From NCBI GenBank assembly GCA_000442125.1, contig KE546977.1:1240001-1304000 (forward strand): a stretch of 64,000 nucleotides of DNA, read 5' to 3'. Positions 10,819 to 22,888 of the stretch are shown here, one piece after another; the stretch's first letter is position 1, and each line of letters begins with the position of its first letter. The DNA comes from Opeltia flavorubescens. Taxonomy: Eukaryota; Ascomycota; Lecanoromycetes; Teloschistales; Teloschistaceae. The notes under the pieces were generated by a model. That model was not told where the DNA came from and ran no database searches. It worked only from the letters and a program-made list of their open reading frames with translations. The translations under genes were made by a program, and so were the position numbers.

Positions 10819-13319
10819 ATGTCTCGGGATCCGAGTCCTCTACAGTATTCGCAGTCATCTACAAATCGTCCCTACGAAAACATCACGGATCCTCTGCAGA
10901 CCGACCGTTCATCACCCGATGGACCCACTTTGAGAAAGCCTTCACCCCTCGGACGATTAAAGTGTAACTTGGAGCAGCTCAGAGAACGCCATCGTAACGT
11001 CCCTTACGCTGGAGACAATAATCCTCGTCTCCCCACACGTGCTGATTTTCCATCTCACATCTCGCTGCAAATTATACCAGAGCGTGCTAGGAAAGGTGTG
11101 GCTGTGGAACATGTCGTCGTCCTCCTTCACAGTGTGGGAGGCTCTGAATTATCTCTGAAAGACTTGGCATTGGATCTATATGAAGAGCAGCCAGAGACCA
11201 TCTTCGTTCTACTCCGTGGATTTGAAGCAGTGCCTTCCTCCAAGACAGGATACCATTGGGCCGATTCAGCTGGAGAATGGGATAATGGATATTTGAAAGC
11301 TAGTGAGACGATCCTGACTGAGGTGATCAAGGCTTCTCTCATCTCCAAATGCGGATTTCCTGCGCGCGAGATCCTCATAATGGGACACGGCCAGGGAGGT
11401 ATGGCAGCCTTAGCAGTTGCGGCTCTTTGGGATGATGTCGAACTCGGTGGCGTCGTTTCCATCGGTGGTCCGTTGCCTTCTTACATCCGATCAGACTCAG
11501 CAAAGCACATCAAGACGCCTGTCCTCGTAATGGGGGGAAGTTTGGGTAATTTATCGTCCATCTGCGCTCTTGACCACATCAAGGATCTTTTTCTCTACGT
11601 TGACACGTGTATCCTTCGTGGTGTTCACGATAACGTACCAGATACAGAAGAGTCGATGAAACCTCTACTAGATTTTCTGGCACACCGACTTCGGCGAGAG
11701 GAATGGTACAAACAGGCTGTTCTTAGCTTCGGTAAGCCCCATCTTGAGGAGGCCCTTCTGCGACAGACGACTGATCCTGTACAGATGGCGGCGGTATCAG
11801 GGGCTATGGAAGCCTTCTCATCATTCAAGACTTGATGAATAAGATTGGGGACGAAGAGAAGCGGCTTGACGAGTTTGACGAAGTGAAGGGAAAGACGAAG
11901 TCAAGCTTTGCGCCTGGGGCTTATAAGCCTATGTTGCCCGACCCAGCGAACGAAACAAGGTGTGAGGCGAGCGATACCAAGCGCCTGCGCAAATCGTCTT
12001 TGTTCCTCCCATGTCATTACTTCGACTATGCCGTCGGCACGAGTACGGGAGGCCTCATCAGTATCATGCTTTCCCGTTTGCGCATGACCGTAGATGATTG
12101 TATCAGGGAATACAAAACCCTTGGCCAAAAGATATTCGGCCATCCGAGGCCACTGGCATTTGGAGCAATCTTGTGGCACAAATTCGATTATCGGGTGCTT
12201 GAGCGCGTCTTGCAAGATGCAATCACACGGCATAGCGATGGGAGTGAGGAGTACGAAGCAGAATTCCCATCTGATGAAGACCTCTGTCGGACCCTAGTGA
12301 CAGCTTATGCCGAGCACGTGAAGACTGAAGTGCCTTATCTTTTCCGCTCTTATTGGACGCGCTCGCCGAACGCAAATCAGAGCAAGACTAAGCTCACCGC
12401 TCGAAATCACGGGCAACCTCCGAAGCTCCCCATATGGAAGGTTGGACGCGCAACTTCCGCCGCTCCAAAATATTTCCCTCCAATCAAGATCCCCAGAGCC
12501 ATGGGCGACAGGACTCAAAATTATGTAAGATTCAAAGACGGAGGATTCGGGTGCAATAATCCTAGTGAAGAGGCCTACTACGACATTGTCCACAAGCACG
12601 GAGATTTATCTAAGGCCATCGGACCGTTCATCAGCTTTGGCACAGGGATTACGCCACTCGATTTATTCGCTGAGAAACCTGGCAACCTTCCCAATGCCCT
12701 TGCTAATATGCATGCTGCCCATAAACATCCCGCCAGAACACAGCACGCACATGACGGGATGACGCGCTTGTCCCGTCGAGATGGCAAAGTGATCTTCCCA
12801 TATTATCGCTTCGACGGAGGCGAGCTTCTTGGCGAAGTGAAGCTTGATGAATGGAAGACTCATCACCTTACGCGGATTACAGGGAAAAACGCTGATCCAG
12901 GTCATGTCACGCTCGAAAGAATGAACGTTGCCATTGCGATGTATTTGCGCGATGAAGAGGTGCAGAGTGCTCTGACTGAATGTGCGAAGCTTCTGGTTGC
13001 ACGTCGTCGGTTACGAGCGAGGGACGCTTCTCGGTGGGATAGATATGCGTCCGCGTCTTATTACGAGTGTTCCTATGAGGGCTGTCAAAAAAACCGGATT
13101 AATACCGCGCAGTTGTTCAAAGAACACGTAAAGAGGATTCACTACTCTGCTTTGGCTGACCGACCTCTGGAAAAAGCTATGGAGGAGTCCCGTCGATGCT
13201 GGATATATCGCACCGATCAGTCCACCACCAAATCGAAGGTCCCGAAAGATAATACCACAAGCGAAAGACGCCTAGGGGGAAGTCTTTCTGGATCATCCAC
13301 ATCCAGTTCTGCAACCTGA
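10819..13319 (+). CDS. Esterase-like / patatin phospholipase / C2H2 fusion protein, 815 aa
   Basis: Two exons (10819-11731, 11785-13319) joined by a 53-bp intron (GTAAGC...GTACAG). The join restores the patatin oxyanion motif as AVLSFDGGGIRGYGSL (DGGGIRG at residues 305-311), so the two long open frames are one gene. Residues about 90-290 are an alpha/beta hydrolase of the phospholipase/carboxylesterase type (HVVVLLHSVGG, RGFEAVPS, MGHGQGGMAAL, GVHDNVP). Its nucleophile position (191, codon GGC at 11389) is Gly instead of Ser. The patatin domain has GTSTGG (Ser391) and the catalytic Asp in KDGGFG (about 556), so it looks active on lipid acyl esters. Residues 733-757 form C-x4-C-x13-H-x4-H, a C2H2-like finger. 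The N-terminal 80 residues look disordered. Start ATG 10819 is the first in frame. Confidence 0.85.
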
Positions 13320-15125
13320 GTCTTCCAACAGATACAGCCTTTTCTGCAGTCCCGTGAACACGTTTAACGCTACATAACCTTGACAGATATCTGCGTCGTA
13401 CATGAACGGAGCTAGTTACAGACTCTTGCTATGGCTGATCAAACGAACATATTCAGAGCTTTGCCAGTGTTTGACAGGTAACTTGGTGCTTGGCGTAAAA
13501 TTTGGAATTATTGTATTTGGTGATACCCTGCGGGCCTGATGCTCTTGATTTACTTTTCTTTTCCTTGGCTTAGTAGCGTTTGTTGCAGCATCGTACCTAT
13601 ACCCTCTTCCTGTTGTTTTGACTACCGATACACTATCCATATGGGATTCTAAAAGCAATTATGGACATCTTTACGGTTTTTGATTTAGCCTGAGTTTCTT
13701 GGGGAGGCCTGAATTGGATGTTTGATGATTTTTAGGATACCACTGCAGCATGGGTCAGTGCGATTTGGGGCAGGCATGATACACGGGAAGGCGTTTTGAC
13801 GAATATTTTGTTAATGGTTTAGGATTCATGTCATCGTGGAAGTTTGGCAGATTCATCTGCGGTTATCTGCGTTAATGATTTGCTGTCATGAGAAATGGAA
13901 TGTCATCATATGGGATATCTTGCATTGGGAATTGGCGTTGGATAATTCGAAAAGTTATTTGGATGTGCTTTCGGATCCTACATTCGCAATAATTTTATAC
14001 AAGGAAGATTGTTTCGCTTAGATACGATGCATGTATAATGAACATTACAGCGTAGAAAGAGATTGATTTCTAAGGCGAATCCTCAGCTAAGCTTCACTTC
14101 TATGACCACATCCTCTAAACCCAAGAGAGACGTGCCAAGATCTGAGCGCTTGGCAAAATGAAGTGCCTCGGTGCTTCCTTGTTCTTATGCACATTATGTT
14201 TGCATATGGGTGTAGCTTGAGAGCCTTCTTTGGACTCAATCATTCATTTGGATCGCGGGCTATCGTATCTCCTTTTCTATTTGATCATGTACCGTCCTTG
14301 CGAGCTGTCAACACCAAGGAACATCCTTTGACTGAGCTCGTAAAACAATGGGTTGGCAGGCGGCTCACTGTCTATTACAGCCGTGATGACAACGATACTC
14401 CGGAAAAAATGCTGGTCGTATTCTAGCCAATGCATTATTGGAACGCTGTGACTAAGAAAACGCTACATCGACATCTTGCGGGTTATTGCTGATACGATGT
14501 CTCTCGTTGAGGATGCGGATTGAGCACCAAATATCAATTTTCTTCGAATGTTTGAAGGGGATGTTATTTTTTACCTAGAATTGTCATTCATCTGTCGCAT
14601 CTCAATCTTCTCATATTTCTATATCACGATTTTGAGCTTCGTGGTGTGTAGCCTCAAGTGCGGAGTAGTCAACTTGTCTACGATCGCATGGTAAACGGCC
14701 TGCTTTCGAGGCCGTTCATACTACTCTAGGGCACATGTTGGACACCGAATGGTACTTCGAGCAAATGATACTGTTTACCTGTGAGGCAAAGAACTCTGTA
14801 ACCCCACTACGGGCTTGGTGCGAAATAACCAACAGGAGACCATGCCTCGACATGTGGCACAGAGCCTTCCCGCACCCTAGTTTCCTTACTCCATACCACT
14901 CTTTGCGACAAAATGCTTCAAACATTATGATATGAGCGATTCAAAGCGATCGGAGAGCTTCATCTCGGAGACTCGACCTTTTCGGAATGACTTGATGCCA
15001 TTGCGGCAATCATGGTCGCCTTGGTATGGCCGCAGCTTGTTTCAGAGCTAGAGAGGATATAACAGCTATATGGAGTATGTTTCTTGCACTTTAACATACG
15101 TTTTCGTGTTCAATTGTTTGTCGCT
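13320..15125. other. Intergenic region, 1.8 kb
   Basis: Only short open frames without recognisable domains or splice structure, the longest 80-87 codons. It holds the 3' end of the lipase fusion and the promoter of the GH16 gene. I see no repeat or RNA gene. Confidence 0.4.
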
Positions 15126-16631
15126 ATGCTGTTTTCGACCTTCGTTTCCTGCCTTAGCCTTTTCCGATTTTCGCTCGCTGCTTATACACTGCAAGATGAC
15201 TACTCGGGCAGTAATTTCCTGAGTGGTTTTACTTTCTTTACTGTAAAGCTCTGACTCCAACCCTTGAGCCATTTTTATCATTGACACGAATTGTCAGGAT
15301 ACGGATCCTACTGCCGGCTATGTAGATTACGTCGATGGCCAAAGCAGCGGCTTGTTCAGCCAAAGCGGTGGGGCTGTCAAGCTCTCCGTTGACTCTTCCA
15401 GCGTTGCTTCTGGACGAGGCCGCCAGAGTCTCCGACTTACGAGCAAGGCTTCCTACAACCATGCTCTTATCGTCATTGATGTTGGTCACATGCCTGGCAA
15501 CATCTGTGGTGTTTGGCCCGCTTTGTACGTCCTTTACATTTGATCTTTCCTTTGGCGCGTGGGAGTATCATGATACTGATATGACTTCTTTCTATGTAGT
15601 TGGACGACTGGTCCCAATTGGCCATCAAGTGGGGAGATCGATATCATCGAAGGCGTTAATACACAATCCACCAATAAGATGACCCTACACACGGATCCGG
15701 GGTGCAGTATGAATGGCAAGGATTGTCAGGGCAGCCAAGGCTGCTCCATCGACGCTGGAGTATATGGCGCGAATATCAATTCCGCAGGTGGAGCAGTCTA
15801 CGCATTAGAATGGACAAGCGACGGCATGAGTATATGGAGTTGGTCTGGTGGTGGTGCGCCTTCGGATGCCACTGGCGATAGTCCGGATCCGTCAGGTTGG
15901 GGCGATCCGACAGGTAGTTTTCCATCAGGCTCGAGCTGCGAGGTCGACACTTTCTTCAAGGATCAGCAAATCGTGTTCGATACTACCTTTTGCGGTTCGT
16001 TTCTTCACACACCAGAACACAAGCTTTCCTCTTGCTGACCGTGGGTATTGCAGGTGTCTGGGCCGGCGATGCCTTTACCAGTGATTCGAAATGCTCAGGC
16101 CTTGCCTCTTCCTGCCAGGACTACGTCCAGAATAATCCTTCCGCATTCAAAGACGCATACTGGAGCATCAATTCCCTCAAGGTCTACACCAACGGAGACG
16201 GATCTTCGAGCAGCGGTTCGACCGGCGGCTCAGACACGGGCAACGCCGGTGGCAACTCTGTAGCAGCGCCGGCCAGCTCCGCCGCTCCAAATCAAGGGCC
16301 AGTCAACTCAGCAGCACCGAATCCAGGACCCGTCAATTCGGCCCCAGTGAACTCAGCGCCAGCCAATACCGGAGGCGTGAGCGTACCGGTAACGACGGCA
16401 GCTCAACCGGCGCCTAATCCAGTCCCAACAGGTGGGTGGCCAGGACGAGGTGGTGGAGGTCGCCCAGGTAGAGGCGGGCCGCCGAAGAAGGTCAAACGTA
16501 GAGTACGGGGACGACATATGAAGCAACTGATTGTCGAGACTTCTGATCAGAGATACGATGAGCAAGGGCAATCAGTCATCTTGGAAGCTGGTGTGCCAGA
16601 ATTGGGGGAGAAGTTACAGCCGATCCATTGA
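15126..16631 (+). CDS. Secreted GH16 endo-1,3(4)-beta-glucanase with Pro/Gly-rich basic tail
   Basis: Four exons (15126-15242, 15298-15524, 15600-15994, 16054-16631), 438 residues. Residues 1-17 are a signal peptide (MLFSTFVSCLSLFRFSLA), followed by YTLQDDYSGSNFLSGFTFFT and DPTAGYVDYVD, the usual start of fungal mixed-linkage glucanases. The GH16 catalytic motif ExDxxE reads GEIDIIEG (Glu127, Asp129, Glu132). Family landmarks HMPGNICGVWPAFWT, KMTLHTDPGCSM and WSINSLKVYTN follow. It should hydrolyse beta-1,3/1,4-glucan in the wall or the host. After the domain come about 70 Ser/Ala/Pro/Asn-rich residues, then a Gly/Arg-rich basic stretch ending without a hydrophobic GPI-anchor tail. The third intron has a GTTCGT donor. 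Confidence 0.9.
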
Positions 16632-17383
16632 GATTTGCATTGAACATACCACTTGTATTGTAATTATATTTGGAAGAGAAAAGATGAACTCGTGACTATC
16701 CCAATATATATAAAAATTTGTTTTTTGGAACTTGGTTGGACAAGGTCCCAATCATGAAAATTATTTCCTTGTCCTTGATCATGATGACCCTTTCAGACCT
16801 TAGCTTCAATGTAAAGCCACTGCTGACAAATTCCAGTCAATCCTTTGCCCCAAAGAAAAAGGAGACGAAGGAATTCCACGCGCAGAACTCGGACTTAAGA
16901 TCCGTAAGCGCGGACCAATATCGCTTTCAATCTCCCAAAGAACCAACCGTATCGAACAGCCTTTTAAGATTACGATGATGTTGTACTAGATGGATCTGTA
17001 TACTGATAATTGAATCCTATCATTCAGAGAACTACACTATTCAGCAGCATTCGGGTCGAGTCGAGTTTTCCCGTCACGGAACCGAATTCGGGTCGGACGA
17101 AACGATGACCGAAAGCGATTCGAATCGGCCCCGGTTTATAAATCCGCTCGGATAATCCAACCGACCTCCTGCCAAACGTACTTTGAAACGATGTCACATA
17201 ACATATCTTATAGAATGTAGAACACGCCAATATATAAGGCGTCCTACATTCCATCCCTGCTATAGCAAAGTCGTTGTATCGACAGAAGTAGTTGAAAGAT
17301 TCAAGATTTCCTTCGTGCTATCTTTCTCATATATATCCAATTCAAATATCATCAGTACAAAACATACTATCCGCTCTTCAACG
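16632..17383. other. Intergenic region, 750 bp
   Basis: Nothing coding is supported. A TTTATAAATC element at about 17135 is the only TATA-like sequence and is 250 bp from the next ATG, so it is a weak candidate promoter. Confidence 0.4.
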
Positions 17384-18404
17384 ATGGCAGTTCTCCTTAC
17401 AGGCGGCACGGGGAAAACCTCCCTCCGCATGACGAAATTCTTCCAATCCGCGAATATCCCCTTCCTCCTCGCATCCCGCCGCGGCCCCTCCGCTGCACCC
17501 GCAGGTCTCCCCGCCGTGAAATTCGACTACCAGGATAAATCCACATACTCAAAGCCATTCGAATATGCATTTCCAGGTGGGGAGAAGATCAAGGCGGTTT
17601 ATCTGGTGGCGCCGGATGTGGATGATGTGGTGCCGCCGATGAAGGAGTTTATTGATTATGCGGTTGAGGAAAAGGGAGTGAGGAGGTTTGTGCTGCTTAC
17701 AGGGGCGTCGACGGATAAGGGAGGTTTCCATACGGGGAAGGTGTGGGAGTATCTTGTTGATAGGGGATTGGAGTGGTGTGTGCTTAGGTGTACTTGGTTT
17801 ATGGGTATGTTTAAATTCACTGAAATTTTTTGATTGAATCTAGCTCTACAATTACATGGTAAGGGATCTGACAAGCTTGATATGTACAGAGAATTTCCTC
17901 GAGAGAGATTTCCCTACTATCAAGAACGAAGCGAGGTTCTACTCAGCTTGTGAGGATGGGAAGATCCCGTTTATTGGCGCGGAGGATATTGCGAATGTGG
18001 CTTTTCATGCGTTGACGGCGGAGAAGTCGTATGATGCGGCTTATACACTCCTGGGACCGGAGTTGTTGACTTTTGATGAGGTACGTGACCAATCACATCC
18101 CAGCCCCTCGGGGAGATAATACAGATAAATGAGCACCACTTACGATTTTTGAAAGGTCGCCGGCAAGTTCAGCAAAGGTCTCAATCGTCCCTTTGAGCAC
18201 GTCAAACTCTTAGAAGAGGACAAGACGAAGAAGTATCAGGAGTCAGGTCTTCCGGAGTATCTTGCCAAATTGCTTGCAATGCTTGAGGTACAGTGTGCTG
18301 CGGGAGCGGCGGAGCAGATGAGTGATGATGTTGAGAAGGTGATAGGGAAGAAACCGAGGACTCTGGATACATGGATTCAGGAGAATAAGAATGCGTGGGG
18401 TTGA
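17384..18404 (+). CDS. NmrA-like NAD(P)-binding reductase, festuclavine-synthase-like, 286 aa
   Basis: Three exons (17384-17804, 17890-18080, 18156-18404). The N-terminus MAVLLTGGTGKTSLRM carries the GGxGKT-type dinucleotide loop of the NmrA family, followed by RRFVLLTGAS, the CTWFMENFL element restored across the first intron, and GKIPFIGAEDIANVAFHAL plus LLGPELLTFDEV. This order is that of EasG/FgaFS-type imine reductases of ergot alkaloid routes and of many uncharacterised fungal relatives. No alkaloid or other secondary-metabolism gene lies nearby, so the substrate cannot be inferred. A longer upstream frame without ATG is ignored. Confidence 0.85.
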
Positions 18405-18783
18405 AAGGGTTGTAAGATATTTACACCACAAATATATACTGGACGTCATTTTTTAAAAAGTTCGGATATTTAGAAGTATGCAAGTATAGTGATTGTGCTG
18501 TCACTCTGGGGTAGAGAGTAACGTTATACAAAGGAAATAGTCCTAGGTTTACTGTCTGATAAATGGATTAAGAGGATAGGTGCAAGTAAAGAAAAAAGGG
18601 GTTCAATAGACACGTGATTGCGTGACTAGCGTGGCCTCTTTAGCGTCACGTCATGGAAAACATATGAATCCTCCCCTTGCTGCTCTACATCATCACAACC
18701 GTTGTGACGTTTTCTTTGTCTAAGATCATTGTCAGCTTGTCTAGTGATTGTAATGGGTATATAGCTTGCCTATCGGACGACCA

Positions 18784-21771
18784 ATGTCTCAACTACGACC
18801 CCCAATGGCTCCAAATGCCAATCCGCGCAAGCGAGCGATTGAAACAGTCGACCTCACTGGAGAGGATGATATTCAACCAACATACAAAACACCTAGGTCC
18901 TCTCAAGCAATGTCTATTAGCTCTAGCCAGCCCACGCAAAGCCAACGCGACTCTTGGCAGGAAGAGGAAGACGCACACGAAACCATTTTTCTGTCGCAAG
19001 AAGGGACCAACGGCATGGAGGAAGCGGAAGCATACGAGCTTTATGGTCTTTATTCTCCTTCTCTGATTAGCTAGCCAAGGCACTGATGTTTTTCAGGCAC
19101 CCTCAGTACCAAGGTCGTCGGCGTCCAATATTACACAGGGTATGCTACTATTGGAGAATACGTCGCTGTACGCAGAGAGCCGACAAATCAGTATGACTCA
19201 AACGCAATCAGAATCAATAATGTCATGGGAGACCAAATAGGTCACATACCGAGAGGACCAGCAGCTAAACTCGCTCCCTACATCGATGATGGCTCCCTGC
19301 TCGTGGAAGCTACTATTGCCGGCCACAAGGGTCAATTTGACTGCCCACTAAGTCTGAGGCTATTTGGCTCAAGGGATCAAGAAAGGAGGAGAGATCTTAT
19401 TGAGAAAATGCGAAGAGACAAATTGCCACTAGACGCTTTCAGGCAACGAGCTAAAGAGGAAAAGTTGAAGCAGGTCGAGGAGCTGAAGAAACTCAAGGCC
19501 GCTCAAAAATCAGGCAGAGTCGCTACTGGTAGTGGTAAGAAATGGGATGCCAAGGGCAATCAGTTGGGATACGCAGGTGGTTCTACTGTAGGCTTTGAAG
19601 ACCCTTCACAAACCATGGAAGATCTCGTTGAGATTAGTCAACTTATCAACCCACGCGAGATGGGAGAAGTTGTGGAGAAATTCGGCGCGGGAGAAGAAGC
19701 ATTATCCAAGATGCCCATGGCAGAGCAGCCTTCAAGACTTGCAACTAAGATGCTCCCGTATCAACGTCAAGCTCTCTTCTGGTTACTGGCACAAGAAGAC
19801 CCTAAGCTTCCTTCAGAAGGCAGTAGCGATTCAGTTCAGATGTGGAAGCGTAACTCTCGCGATCCTTCACTGTTTACCAACATTGCAACAAACTTTTCCA
19901 TCAAGCGACCTGTGCCTACCTTGGCTTCTGGTGGGATCTTGGCGGATGATATGGGTTTGGGAAAGACTCTGGAGATGATCTCTCTCATTGTCAGTGATCC
20001 GCTTGGCAAAGGTCCTACCCTCATAGTATCTCCACTTGGAATCATGTCAAACTGGTCAGGCCAAATTGCCCACCATCTACGCCCAGACCAGCCCATGAAA
20101 GTTCTCACATATCATGGGTCGAACAGGCAGCAATTGACTGCGGACGAAATGTCCGAGTACGACGTCGTAATCACGACTTACGGTACCTTATCAACGGAAT
20201 ACTCACCGAGGGGTGCAAAAGCCAAATCAGCACCCTCTGGGAAGAAAGGACTCTTCGCCACAAACTGGCGAAGGGTAATTTTAGATGAAGCGCATCAAAT
20301 TCGGAATCCAAATTCAAAGGTTTCACTCGCTTGCACAGGTCTTGAAGCACGTTCTCGATGGGCATTGACCGGCACACCCATCATCAACTCTCTCAAAGAC
20401 CTTTACAGCCTTGTCAGATTCTTACGTTTATCCGGGGGCCTTGAGCGTTTGGATATCTTTAATAGTGTACTCATCCGGCCGCTGAAGGAAGGTAGAGAAG
20501 ATGCAAGCCTATTGCTACAAGCTCTTATGGGGAGTATGTGTCTTCGCCGAAAGAAAGAAATGAACTTCGTCGATCTACGCCTCCCAGAGCTGACAGAATA
20601 TGTCCATCGCGTCGACTTTCTTCCTCACGAACGAGAAAAATACGAAGCATTGACTGCACAGGCGAAAGGTCTGCTTCACGACGCGCAAAAGAAAGAAGGA
20701 ACGTCGAATGGTGGTCAGACCTATCGTAACCTGCTTGAAATCCTCCTACGACTGCGCCAGGTCTGCAATCACTGGAAACTCTGTGGTGATCGCGTCACTT
20801 CGTTGCTTGCTGCCCTCGAAACATCAAAAGTTGTTGATCTGACGCCAGAGAATCGGAAAGCACTTCAGGATATGCTGCAACTGAGCATAGACTCCCAAGA
20901 GGATTGCCCGATCTGCCTCGAACCACTCCACGACCCCGTCATCACTGCCTGTGCGCACACGTTCGGCTACGCTTGCATAGAGAAAGTCATCGAAACCCAA
21001 CACCGCTGCCCCATGTGCCGAGCCGAACCCTTAGCAATCGAGTCCCTAGTCCGGCCCGCAGTAGACCTTGGCGAAAGCGCTCAGAGCGATATCGACATTG
21101 ACACCACGAGCAGTAAAGTCGAAGCCTTGATCAAGATCTTGAAAGCGTCGAGGCAGAAAGAAGGCAGCAAAGTTGTGATTTTCAGCCAGTGGACTTCTTT
21201 CCTCAATATTATCGAGCATCAGCTGCAAGAACAGGGCTGGAAATATACGCGTATTGATGGGACGAGGAATGCGCATCAGCGGGATGCGGCTATGGCGGCG
21301 CTTTCTGAGGATCCGGATTGTCGGATTATGTTGGCGTCGTTGGCGGTGTGTAGTGTGGGTCTTAATCTTGTTGCGGCGAATCAGGTCATTATGGCGGATT
21401 CGTGGTGGGCGCCTAGTATTGAGGTGAGTACATATCTTGCCTTATTATCACCCTCACCACCGAAATATACTGAAATAATTTGATATTTCGATTTCTCTGC
21501 GTAATTAAAGCTAACAATTCCACAGGATCAAGCCGTCGACCGCGTCCATCGTCTCGGCCAGACCAAACCCACAACCGTATGGCGCCTCGTCGTCGACAAG
21601 TCCATCGAAGATCGCGTTCTGGACATCCAAGCTGAGAAACGGAAACTCATGATGACGGCTTTTCAGGAGAAGGCGGGGAAGAGAGCGGGAGCGGGGAAAC
21701 AGGCGAGGTTGGGCGATATTGAGAAATTACTTGGTGGTGGTGGCGGGCAGGAGGGTGAGGGGATGAAGTAG
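18784..21771 (+). CDS. HIRAN-SNF2-RING helicase, HLTF/RAD5-like, 944 aa
   Basis: Three exons (18784-19045, 19097-21423, 21526-21771). After a charged N-terminus, a HIRAN domain (about 90-190, VVGVQYYTGYATIGEYVAV) is followed by a SNF2 ATPase with DDMGLGKT (Lys377) and DEAH (from Asp484). A C3HC4 RING (CPICLEP...CPMC, about 691-728) sits between the ATPase lobes, and the helicase C lobe includes VIFSQWTSFL, RIDGT, SVGLNL and DRVHRLGQ. This architecture belongs to HLTF/Rad5 proteins that remodel stalled forks and polyubiquitinate PCNA in the nucleus. It is shorter than typical Rad5, so it may be the fungal HLTF-like paralog. The first intron has a weak GTCTTT donor, chosen because it joins ELYG to TLSTK in the conserved frame. 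Confidence 0.9.
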
Positions 21772-22507
21772 GAAGGGTTGGGGATGGGGGTCGGGGATTG
21801 GGGGTGTGGTGTTTTCTTTCGCTGTTGGAGAGATTTTGCAGGGAGACATGTGTTGAAGCGAATGATCTGGGCTGTAAAGGATTTTTTTCTCTTGTGCTGG
21901 AGAGCAAAGGCGTGAATTTGCTGCGCTTTTTTCTCGACTATATACCCCATAGGCTTTGTATTTCGGCTTCGAAAGGTTAAGCTGGCTTTCTAGCTTGTAT
22001 TTTAGCATTTTGCTGCGGATAAAAGCTCTCGTGGGGTATGGAGAAGTCCGAAGCAGTGGATTTCGGTCTAGAAGTATATCAGGTATTCGGTATCTCAAAG
22101 TTTCCGGGGCTCATCAGTAAGACTTTTGTCTAGAACTCTCGATTGTGGAGTTTCTTGAGTAGTTTGAGGGTTTCCATACATTTGACTCCTTTTTGCTCAT
22201 TGGACTATCTGCAAGTGAAATCATGGGGGAGAGGAACGACAATGTTGACGATTTAGAGATCGTACTTACCGTAAAATTAAGGTCAGGAGATATAGTTCGA
22301 GAAAGGCTCTCATTATTCGAAGTTACAGATACTGATACAATAATGCCACATCTTTCCAAGGCATCCATATCTGTTACCTCTTGCTCAAGTCACAATATGT
22401 AAATCCAACATCTTTGCACTATGAGTCCCCCCATCGTCCCACCCTACTATCTGCTAACGGAAGGAGAACCTCAGGACTCCTCAAGACCTACTTCCCCCCA
22501 CCCCACT
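21772..22507. other. Convergent intergenic region, 740 bp
   Basis: It lies between the 3' ends of the helicase gene (plus) and the small secreted protein gene (minus). It contains only short unrecognised frames and should hold two 3' UTRs. Confidence 0.4.
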
Positions 22508-22888
22508 TCAACCCATCAACTGAAAACTATCCGCCGCCTTCCCACTCGGCAGATGATTGCATCCTTTCTTCGCATCCTTCCCCTTGACAGTGTAATACGC
22601 AGACCCCTCACCTTTACGATAGAATTGCAAGGATTCATTCGGTTTCAAATCTCGACCTAGCTTGAAGTTTTTTGCGTCGGTGCCGGAAGTGTCGTAGCTC
22701 AGGCGGTATTGGAGGTTGGACCAATGTTGCTGTCCCTTCCAGTAGCCGTTGCAGTGGGGTTTGGAGCCCTTGTAGATGCGGATGCTGACGCCGGAGTGAG
22801 GTTGTGAGTCCATGGCGGGGAGGGCGGTGGCTGTGGTGAGGAGGAGGAGGGAGGAGAGGAGGATGAGGATGACTGGGAAGGGGTGCAT
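22508..22888 (-). CDS. Small secreted protein, 126 aa
   Basis: Single exon. The product starts MHPFPVILILLSSLLLLTTATALP, a clear signal peptide with a likely cut after ATA or TALP. The mature part of about 100 residues has two cysteines (HCNGYW and GCNHLP), so one disulfide is possible, and is rich in Gly, Lys, Tyr and Ser. I recognise no domain. ATG 22888 was chosen because it places the hydrophobic segment at the N-terminus; the frame extends upstream for 137 codons without a fitting signal. A secreted effector or wall protein is possible but is inference. Confidence 0.7.
   Translation of the reverse strand: MHPFPVILILLSSLLLLTTATALPAMDSQPHSGVSIRIYKGSKPHCNGYWKGQQHWSNLQYRLSYDTSGTDAKNFKLGRDLKPNESLQFYRKGEGSAYYTVKGKDAKKGCNHLPSGKAADSFQLMG

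Noticed and set aside
17183-17383. N-terminal extension of the NmrA-like gene
   Set aside because: The extension lacks an ATG in good context and adds nothing before the dinucleotide-binding loop.
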